Source: Clostridia bacterium (GTDB taxonomy: Bacteria; Bacillota_A; Clostridia; Christensenellales; UBA1242). From it: 13,379 nt of DNA. This document shows, piece by piece, positions 6,762 to 13,379 of this stretch (its first letter is position 1; the number at the start of each line of letters is the position of its first letter). The position numbers and the translations under genes are program-made. The notes under the pieces were generated by a model that ran no database searches, had not been told where the DNA came from, and saw only the letters and a program-made list of their open reading frames with translations. The stretch covers positions 1 through 13,379 of the forward strand of contig JAQVQJ010000020.1 in NCBI GenBank assembly GCA_028701635.1, written 5' to 3'.

Positions 6762-7847
6762 ATGGGGATTAATGGAATAAAAGTCATTAATAAAAGATAT
6801 TTAGAAAATAACATTAATGAAATTAAAAAGTTAAGTGGAAAGAAAATTTGTGCCATGGTTAAGGCTGATGCCTACGGGCATGGAATAAGGGAAATCTCAA
6901 ATATCTTGAAAGGCAAAGTCGATTATTTGGGAGTTTCAAATATTGATGAAGCTCTCATTATAAGAGAAAACGATAAGGATACTAAAATATTATTAGTGGG
7001 CAAGACAAATTTATTTAAAGAGTGTGTTGAAAAAGACATCTCTTTTATTATTGAAAGTTTTGAACATTTTAATTCTCTTTTAAAGTTTTACTATGAATAT
7101 TTATTCAATAAGAGTATCAAATTATGCATAAATATACATTTAAAAATCAATAGTGGAATGAATAGATTAGGAATAAAAAGTATTGAAGAATTCAAAAAGA
7201 TTTATAAGCTAGCAATGCAAAATAGCATTAACATTGAAGGAGTCTCAACTCATTTTGCAACAGCAGACTGTGATAATCGTTTTTTAAATAGACAAATTTT
7301 AATGTTTAAAAAATTTATAAAAGAAATTCCTATAAATGAAAAGCCAATTATTAATGTAGGAGGCTCGGCAATTTTAAGGGAAGAAAACAGAGAGTCTTTT
7401 AATGATTTTGATATGGTTAGAGTTGGTATCGCAATGTATGGATATAATGCAGATAAAATTTCAAAAAAAATAAAGCCAATTTTAAAAATTGAATCCAAGA
7501 TTATAAAAATTATTAACATTAAAAAGGGGGAATTTGTAGGGTATTCAAAAGGCTTTCAAGCGGATAGAGATATGATAGTTGGAGTTGTTCCACTAGGATA
7601 TGGCGATGGCATTCCAAGAAATCTTTCAAATAAAATTAATGTAGATATTGTTACAAAAGGAAAACATATTCACAAGTGTGCAGTTATTGGAAAAATCTGT
7701 ATGGATATGTTTTTTATTGATTTAACAGAAATAAAAAATGTTTATGAAGGCGATAAAATTATAGTTGTAAAAAATGTAAAAAAATGGGCTGAATTACTTC
7801 AGGCCATTCCTTATGAAATCTTAACAAATTTTGGATTAATTAGATAA
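6762..7847 (+). CDS. alr: alanine racemase (PLP-dependent)
   Basis: The 361-residue protein has the PLP-lysine motif MVKADAYGHG with K34, HLKINSGMNRLG (126-137) with K128 and R135 in the substrate-loop positions, VRVGIAMYGY (219-228), the catalytic-tyrosine block FVGYSKGF with Y261 (opposing base; usually VSYGxT), PLGYGDGIPRN (277-287) and ICMDM (312-316). The C-terminal beta-barrel ends with YEILTNFGLIR, a short but normal end. It interconverts L- and D-alanine, supplying D-Ala for peptidoglycan. The N-terminus lacks the usual longer lead before the first strand but aligns from residue 7. No Shine-Dalgarno precedes the ATG, unlike most genes here. It stands alone between the ung operon terminator and convergent gapA, 2 bp away. 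Confidence 0.94.
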   Translation: MGINGIKVINKRYLENNINEIKKLSGKKICAMVKADAYGHGIREISNILKGKVDYLGVSNIDEALIIRENDKDTKILLVGKTNLFKECVEKDISFIIESFEHFNSLLKFYYEYLFNKSIKLCINIHLKINSGMNRLGIKSIEEFKKIYKLAMQNSINIEGVSTHFATADCDNRFLNRQILMFKKFIKEIPINEKPIINVGGSAILREENRESFNDFDMVRVGIAMYGYNADKISKKIKPILKIESKIIKIINIKKGEFVGYSKGFQADRDMIVGVVPLGYGDGIPRNLSNKINVDIVTKGKHIHKCAVIGKICMDMFFIDLTEIKNVYEGDKIIVVKNVKKWAELLQAIPYEILTNFGLIR

Positions 7848-7849
7848 AC

Positions 7850-8875
<1,026 letters not shown>

Positions 8876-8878
8876 TTA

Positions 8879-8907
8879 ATTATACAAAAAAGAAATTTTT
8901 ATAGCAA
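8879..8907 (-). promoter_or_regulatory. predicted sigma-A promoter of gapA
   Basis: On the minus strand, TTGCTA (8907-8902) is followed by exactly 17 bp and a consensus TATAAT (8884-8879), itself preceded by TTG. The start point would be near 8872 with a leader of about 17 nt containing the AAGGAGA site. The -35 overlaps the last codons of the upstream aminopeptidase gene. Confidence 0.65.
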
Positions 8908-10011
8908 ATTTTCTGGGTTAAGTTTTTTTAATTCTGGAATAATAAAAATTCCATCTTTTCTTATTAATTTATCATCAAAATATATTTCTCCGCCGCCATG
9001 CTGTGGTTGCATTGAAAGAACCATATCCCAATGAACAGCAGAAATATTTCCATTCGGTGCTTCATCTTCATAGCAATTTCCTGGTGTAAAATGTATTGAC
9101 CCACTCATTTTTTCATCAAAAAGAATATCATTGAAAGGTTCAATAATATAGGGATTGACCCCTATCGCAAATTCTCCAAAATATCTTGCATTTTTATCTG
9201 TATCTAAAATTGCATTTAATATGTCTGTATTTTTAGAAGAGGTAGCTTTTACTATTTTTCCATTTCTAACTTCAAGGCTAACATTTGAAAAAGGTGTTCC
9301 GTTGTAAATAGTGTCAAGATTATATGTTATAACTCCATTAACGCTTTCTCTTACTGGGGCAGTGAAGACTTCGCCATCAGGAATATTATTCTCTCCTGCG
9401 CATTTGATTGCAGGAATGCCCTTTATTGAGAATGTTATATCAGTATTTGGAGCAACTAGTCTAACTTTGTCTGTTTTTTCCATTAATGTAACAAGTGAGT
9501 CCATAGCTTTACTCATTTTAGAATAGTCTAAATTACAGATTTCATAAAAAAAGTCCTCATATTTTTCACTGCTCATTTTGGCAGATTGCGCAAGACCAGA
9601 AGAAGGACACATTAGTAAAACCCATTTGGTGTGTTGTACTCTTTGTTTGTGTATTGGATCCATTATTTTATTGAATATTTTCATCTCATTTTTTGGGACT
9701 TCAGACAATTCAAATAAATTATTTATTCCTCTAATAGAAATGTATGCATCCATTTGTTTCATTTGAGTCATTTGCAAATCTGCACTTGTTTGCAAACATT
9801 CTTCACTCGTGCTAAGCAATAACTCTTTATCTATTTCAGATGATGACATGCTTACATAGGGATGTCCGCCGGCTTTGTAAACTTCTTTTATTAGTGCAAT
9901 TATGATATTTTTGTCAGCATCTCTGGAAATAATTAAGACTTTTTCCTTTGGCTTTAATGATATCGAATAATTTACTATATTTTGTGCTAATTTTTCAATT
10001 CTGCTATCCAT
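8899..10011 (-). CDS. M29-family metallo-aminopeptidase (AmpS/AmpT type)
   Basis: The 370-residue protein follows the MEROPS M29 pattern. Candidate metal ligands are all present in order: E214 in PDGEVFTAPVRESVNG, E280 in FGEFAIGVNP, H307 in GSIHFTPG, and H327/D329 in AVHWDMV, with Y314 in the loop between. The ending GGGEIYFDDKLIRKDGIF is also typical. The N-terminal half (KPKEKVLI..., YKAGGHPYV) is the usual Rossmann-like domain. M29 enzymes are cytoplasmic dinuclear-metal aminopeptidases that release N-terminal residues from peptides. It is somewhat shorter than the ~410-residue Bacillus AmpS. TTAGGAGAAAAT precedes the ATG, giving a firm start. Upstream of gapA on the same strand; no functional link with gapA is evident. 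Confidence 0.92.
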   Translation of the reverse strand: MDSRIEKLAQNIVNYSISLKPKEKVLIISRDADKNIIIALIKEVYKAGGHPYVSMSSSEIDKELLLSTSEECLQTSADLQMTQMKQMDAYISIRGINNLFELSEVPKNEMKIFNKIMDPIHKQRVQHTKWVLLMCPSSGLAQSAKMSSEKYEDFFYEICNLDYSKMSKAMDSLVTLMEKTDKVRLVAPNTDITFSIKGIPAIKCAGENNIPDGEVFTAPVRESVNGVITYNLDTIYNGTPFSNVSLEVRNGKIVKATSSKNTDILNAILDTDKNARYFGEFAIGVNPYIIEPFNDILFDEKMSGSIHFTPGNCYEDEAPNGNISAVHWDMVLSMQPQHGGGEIYFDDKLIRKDGIFIIPELKKLNPENLL

Positions 10012-10029
10012 ATTTTCTCCTAAAATGAT

Positions 10030-10059
10030 ATTATAAACTATTCGTTAATAAATAAACAA
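10030..10059 (-). promoter_or_regulatory. predicted promoter of the M29 aminopeptidase gene
   Basis: On the minus strand, TTGTTT (10059-10054), 18 bp, then consensus TATAAT (10035-10030). The start point near 10023 gives a leader of only about 12 nt that still includes the AGGAG site. Confidence 0.5.
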
Positions 10060-10241
10060 TTTTTTATTAGGTAAATTTTTATCTCTTTAAAAAAAGTAGT
10101 TCGCCCATTGGACTTAATTATTCTATTGAGTAATTTTTTTAAAATTATATGAAATTAAACCCCATTTTTATCAATTTAAAAGACATATATGCTTATTGTG
10201 TTAAAAATATTAATTTTATTTATAATAATAGAGTAAATCGT

Positions 10242-10270
10242 TTGACAAAATTCGATAAAAAATGGATAAT
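10242..10270 (+). promoter_or_regulatory. near-consensus promoter of the surface-protein gene
   Basis: TTGACA (10242-10247), a 17-bp spacer, and GATAAT (10265-10270, 5/6) preceded by TG. The start near 10277 gives a leader of about 22 nt with AAGGGAG (10287-10293) before the ATG at 10300. By consensus match it is the strongest in the window. Confidence 0.7.
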
Positions 10271-10299
10271 TATAACATAAAGCTTTAAGGGAGTAACTA

Positions 10300-13200
10300 A
10301 TGCTAAAAGGACTGAACAGCGAAAATAAAAAATCATACTTTCATCTAATCTTATCGGTGGTTTTTATTTTTTCAATGTTTTTTATTGGATTAATAGTTCA
10401 GTCAAATTATTTTAACTCAAATATTATTAATGTTAATGCAGATGATTACTTCGAGGGGGGAGAAGGGACAGAATTAAATCCGTTACAAATTGCCACCAAA
10501 GAGCAGCTATATAATCTTGCTAATTTAATAAATGATCCTGTCACAAATTCAACTTATCGCTCACTTTATTATGACCTAATGGAAGACATAACTTTTGCAA
10601 GTGATGAAAGCGAACAATGGATACCTATTGGTAAAGATAGTGCTAATCTTTATTTCGCTGGTAATTTTGATGGAAATGGTCATACGATAACAAACTTAAC
10701 TATTACAGAGTATATATCAGGGTTTGAAAATTATGGATTATTTGGATATGTATTAGGGACGAGTTCGGTACCCGCAAATATTAGTAATTTAGGATTTGTA
10801 GACACTAATATAAACATATCAAGTTCTGCAACCATATATTTGGGAGCAGTTGCAGGTCAGGCTTATTCTTATGTTGATATATTAAATTGTTATAACACAG
10901 GAAATATTTCTGTAACTTCCAGTGCAATTATTTATGCAGGTGGAATTACAGGAAGAACATATTCATCAAATCAAATAACAAATTGTTATAATACAGCAAA
11001 CATTACTGGATCTTCAGCAACTTCAACTGTTAATATCGGAGGAATTACAGGGAGGTTATATTCATCAAATCAAATAGCTAATTGTTATAATACAGGAAAT
11101 ATTGTTACAACAATTTCTTCTTCTTCTTATGCGGGTGGAATTGCAGGATCATTTTATTCTTCATCAATTGAAATATTAGATTGTTATAATACAGGAAATA
11201 TTAATGTTACTAGTTCTTCTTCTTCTGTTACTGGTGGAATTGTAGGATATGTATACAGTTCTTATACTGTAGAAATAACAAATTCTTATAATATAGGATA
11301 TGTTACTGCTATTGCCTCTTCTGTATATAAAGGTGGAATCGTGGGGAGCTCAGGTACTGGTACCAAAATAAACTATTGTTATGCGTTGATAAACCAAGGA
11401 TATACTGCATTATATAATGGAAGTATCTCAACAAATACAGGGGCTATTAAAACTGCTGTTGATATGATCAATATTGGAACTTATGCTAACTGGGATATTA
11501 TAGGAGAAACATCAACTTGGATAATGACAGGAGCTTTACCGACTTTAAGAGGATTAACTCGAACAGAAGATATATATTATAATTTAATTCTTGATTATAA
11601 TAGCGAGTTAACAAATTTAGTAAGTTTTTACAAGGCTGGAGAACAAGTAACTTTGCCAAATCAAACAACTTTTACTCATTTTTTAAGTGGTTGGGCTTTA
11701 ACAGAAATTGGAGAAGTTGTTTATAACGTTAATTATATATATACGATGCCAAGTGAAAATATAACATTATATGCACAATGGGAGGGTTATTTTGAAAGCG
11801 GAGAAGGAACTGAAATTAATCCATTTCAAATTGCAACTAAAGAACAATTATATAATCTTGCTAATTTGGTGAATAATTCAGCTGCTACAAACACAACTTA
11901 TAAGTCGTTATATTATGAATTAATAGCAGATATAACTTTCGCGAGTGATGGAAGCGAGCAATGGAAACCTATTGGGTCGACTACTAGCTGGTATTTTAGT
12001 GGGAAATTTAATGGTAATGGACACATAATAACTAACTTAACAAATACTTCTTATATTACAGGCTATAGTTATTATGGTTTGTTTGGATATGTTAGAGGAA
12101 TTAACACTTCAAATCGTGCAGAAATTAAGAACATTGGGCTTGTAGGGACTAGAATAGATTTTTATAGTGGTAATAGTATTTATGCAGGTTCAGTTGCAGG
12201 AAGAATAGAATACTACACAAACATTTCAAATTGTTATAATACAGGAGAAATTATTCTGAAAGGTTCTTATTCTTATGCTGGAGGAATTGTAGGTTATAGT
12301 TATAGCGATACTCAAATTATTAACTGTTATAACACTGGGAGTGTTGGTGTAATTAATTCAAGTACAAGTGTTTATGCAGGAGGAATTGTAGGTTATTCTA
12401 GAACTTTAAATCAAATAACGAACTCTTATAATATAGGTTATATTACTTCTGAATCTATAAAGGGTGGAATAATGGGGGGTTCTTATAGTTCAGATAATGA
12501 AATAAACAATTGTTACGCGTTAGAAAATCAAGGATATACTGCTGTTTATGGTTCAGGAACTGCACCGACTATAAATACCAGAGTAATTGTTACCCTTGAG
12601 GAAATGATGGATATTGAAACTTATGTAAATTGGGATTTTGAAGGGGAAACTTCAGTTTGGATTATGGCAGCTTTGCCATATTTAAGGGGAATAACTCGTA
12701 TTGAAGACATTTATCGCACTTTAACATATAATTATAATTATCCAGGGTTAGATGATTTAGTAGAATTACATACAGTTAATTCCAATATTGTTTTACCTCA
12801 TGGAATAAGACATATTGATTTAGGAACAGGATATATTATTGGTTGGGCTGAAGAAGAATTTGGAGAAGTTGTTTATGATGCTGGTGATACATACATAATG
12901 CCAAATGAAAATTCAACTTTATATGCCCAGTGGATAGAAATAACACTATTTGCAGGTGGAAATGGAACTGAAGCTACTCCATTTCAAATTGCTAACAAAG
13001 ACCAACTACATTACCTTTCTATTTTAATAAATGATTCTATTACAAATTCAATTTATCGTTCGCTATATTATGAACTAATTACACATATAACATTTACTGA
13101 TGATGAAAGTGAACAATGGATACCAATTGGTAAGAATGATTCTTTATATTTTATGGGGCATTTTAATGGAAATAATCACACTATAACAAACTTAACTATT

Positions 13201-13379
13201 ACATCTTATAAAACAGATTTTAATTATTATGGATTATTTGGATATGTAAAGGGTAGTGATACTCCTGCAGAAATTAAGAATATAGGATTTATAGATACCA
13301 ATATAAATGTAGCAAATGCTTCAGATTTGTTTTCAGGTTCAGTTGCAGGAAGAATAGAAGACACAAATGTTTCAAACTG
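10300..13379 (+). CDS. secreted modular GLUG / InlB B-repeat surface protein, 3'-truncated by window edge
   Basis: The frame is open from the ATG through the right edge: 1026 whole codons and no stop. Residues 14-34 are hydrophobic and VNA|DD at 45-49 is a plausible signal-peptidase site. The mature part is tandem modules: 50-496, 497-882 and 883 onward (cut). Each starts with a cap (YFEGGEGTELNPLQIATK-like, then SLYYEL..DITF, W.PIG, F.GNGHTITNL, YYGLFGYV), continues with GLUG repeats (GGIVGY......ITNCYNTGNI), has a Trp-rich link (ETS.WIM..LP.LRG..R.EDIY) and closes with an InlB B/Listeria-Bacteroides repeat (GWA....GEVVY....YTMP.EN.TLYAQW). Such repeats are typical of adhesins or beta-helical surface proteins. 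Low-charge, Ser/Thr/Asn/Tyr-rich composition fits an extracellular role. Any sortase motif or other wall anchor would lie beyond the window. AAGGGAG precedes the start. Confidence 0.9.
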   Translation, partial: MLKGLNSENKKSYFHLILSVVFIFSMFFIGLIVQSNYFNSNIINVNADDYFEGGEGTELNPLQIATKEQLYNLANLINDPVTNSTYRSLYYDLMEDITFASDESEQWIPIGKDSANLYFAGNFDGNGHTITNLTITEYISGFENYGLFGYVLGTSSVPANISNLGFVDTNINISSSATIYLGAVAGQAYSYVDILNCYNTGNISVTSSAIIYAGGITGRTYSSNQITNCYNTANITGSSATSTVNIGGITGRLYSSNQIANCYNTGNIVTTISSSSYAGGIAGSFYSSSIEILDCYNTGNINVTSSSSSVTGGIVGYVYSSYTVEITNSYNIGYVTAIASSVYKGGIVGSSGTGTKINYCYALINQGYTALYNGSISTNTGAIKTAVDMINIGTYANWDIIGETSTWIMTGALPTLRGLTRTEDIYYNLILDYNSELTNLVSFYKAGEQVTLPNQTTFTHFLSGWALTEIGEVVYNVNYIYTMPSENITLYAQWEGYFESGEGTEINPFQIATKEQLYNLANLVNNSAATNTTYKSLYYELIADITFASDGSEQWKPIGSTTSWYFSGKFNGNGHIITNLTNTSYITGYSYYGLFGYVRGINTSNRAEIKNIGLVGTRIDFYSGNSIYAGSVAGRIEYYTNISNCYNTGEIILKGSYSYAGGIVGYSYSDTQIINCYNTGSVGVINSSTSVYAGGIVGYSRTLNQITNSYNIGYITSESIKGGIMGGSYSSDNEINNCYALENQGYTAVYGSGTAPTINTRVIVTLEEMMDIETYVNWDFEGETSVWIMAALPYLRGITRIEDIYRTLTYNYNYPGLDDLVELHTVNSNIVLPHGIRHIDLGTGYIIGWAEEEFGEVVYDAGDTYIMPNENSTLYAQWIEITLFAGGNGTEATPFQIANKDQLHYLSILINDSITNSIYRSLYYELITHITFTDDESEQWIPIGKNDSLYFMGHFNGNNHTITNLTITSYKTDFNYYGLFGYVKGSDTPAEIKNIGFIDTNINVANASDLFSGSVAGRIEDTNVSN
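10447..11787 (+). repeat. surface-protein module 1 (447 codons)
   Basis: Cap at 10447-10836, six GLUG units at 10837-11421, a linker with WDIIGETSTWIM, and a closing InlB B-type repeat at about 11581-11787. Modules 1 and 2 differ in length by 61 codons, close to two GLUG units. Confidence 0.85.
10837..11421 (+). repeat. GLUG repeat array of module 1, six units
   Basis: Unit starts fall at 10837, 10933, 11032, 11128, 11227 and 11326, a period of 96-99 bp (32-33 codons). Each has a G-G-I-x-G core and, about ten residues on, I-x-N-C-Y-N-T-G-N-I. The last two units degenerate: the fifth has SYNIGYV and the sixth ends CYALINQGYT. The four-TCT serine tracts at 11116-11127 and 11215-11226 lie in inter-core positions. 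Confidence 0.85.
11788..12945 (+). repeat. surface-protein module 2 (386 codons)
   Basis: Second copy: cap 11788-12180, GLUG array 12181-12549, link WDFEGETSVWIM, and InlB B-type repeat about 12718-12936. The cap is near-identical to module 1 in long stretches (GEGTE-NP-QIATKEQLYNLANL), so this is a tandem duplication. Confidence 0.85.
12181..12549 (+). repeat. GLUG repeat array of module 2, four units
   Basis: Units start at 12181, 12274, 12373 and 12457 (31, 33 and 28 codons apart). The last one ends in CYALENQGYT, the same terminal variant that closes the module 1 array, so the terminal unit is position-specific and the central ones vary in number. Confidence 0.8.
12946..13379 (+). repeat. 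surface-protein module 3, incomplete
   Basis: Third cap beginning LFAGGNGTEATPFQIANK and reaching the first GLUG unit at 13330 (SGSVAGRIE) before the window ends. More repeats presumably follow. Confidence 0.85.

Larger units (their letters stand above)
10012..10299. other. 288-bp AT-rich divergent intergenic region
   Basis: Between the divergent aminopeptidase and surface-protein genes. It holds one promoter on each strand near its ends. A second weaker + strand candidate is TTGTGT (10196-10201) with TATAAT (10221-10226), spacer 19 bp. In the middle I see no ORF, tRNA, riboswitch or convincing hairpin. Confidence 0.6.

Noticed and set aside
10837..12549. Regular 96-99 bp periodicity as a CRISPR-like or other DNA repeat array
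   Set aside because: The period is a multiple of three, the frame is open throughout and the translation gives GLUG repeats, so the repeat is protein-level.

Overview
The window reads as a piece of a very AT-rich, low-G+C Gram-positive chromosome (Firmicutes-like, probably an uncultured host-associated Clostridia/Bacilli relative). This rests on A/T-biased codons, AAGGAG-type ribosome binding sites, a HemZ-type radical SAM protein, clostridial-style GAPDH ('NDPF' after the first beta-strand), an M29 aminopeptidase and a large GLUG/InlB-B-repeat surface protein. Trp is TGG throughout and all nine visible stops are TAA or TAG, so the standard bacterial code fits. The exact taxon cannot be read from the sequence.

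Layout. (1) 1-410: 3' part of a yebC/pmpR-family gene, + strand. (2) 428-4250: a minus-strand pair, recJ then hemZ, converging on yebC. (3) 4251-4414: a compact divergent control region with a recJ promoter on one strand, an extended -10 for ung on the other, and a perfect 13-bp palindrome in the recJ leader. (4) 4415-6682: a + strand operon of ung (uracil-DNA glycosylase), a membrane-anchored DUF2726-type protein, and a two-domain protein joining a HAD nucleotidase to an ASCH domain, closed by an intrinsic terminator. (5) 6762-7847: alanine racemase on its own promoter, converging almost without gap on gapA. (6) 7850-10011: minus-strand M29 aminopeptidase and gapA, each with a recognisable promoter. 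(7) 10012-10299: AT-rich divergent region with a near-consensus promoter. (8) 10300 to the right edge: the first 1026 residues of a secreted, modular repeat protein with no stop inside the window.

How the parts relate. recJ and ung are divergent neighbours that can act in one repair route: UDG makes the abasic site and RecJ can trim the resulting 5' end. The two genes behind ung (nuclease-like fold tethered to the membrane; nucleotidase plus ASCH) suggest, without proving, a wider DNA or nucleotide-hygiene operon. alr (D-Ala for the wall), gapA (glycolysis) and the aminopeptidase are housekeeping. The surface protein is the accessory element: tandem modules of about 390-450 residues, each a conserved cap, a run of 28-33-residue GLUG repeats and a closing InlB B-type repeat, with signs of unit gain/loss and mosaicism.

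The least ordinary signals are the two genes (ung, alr) whose -10 element sits directly against the start codon with no Shine-Dalgarno, implying leaderless mRNAs; the HAD-ASCH fusion; and the mosaic surface protein. I see no tRNA, rRNA, CRISPR array, insertion sequence or phage gene.
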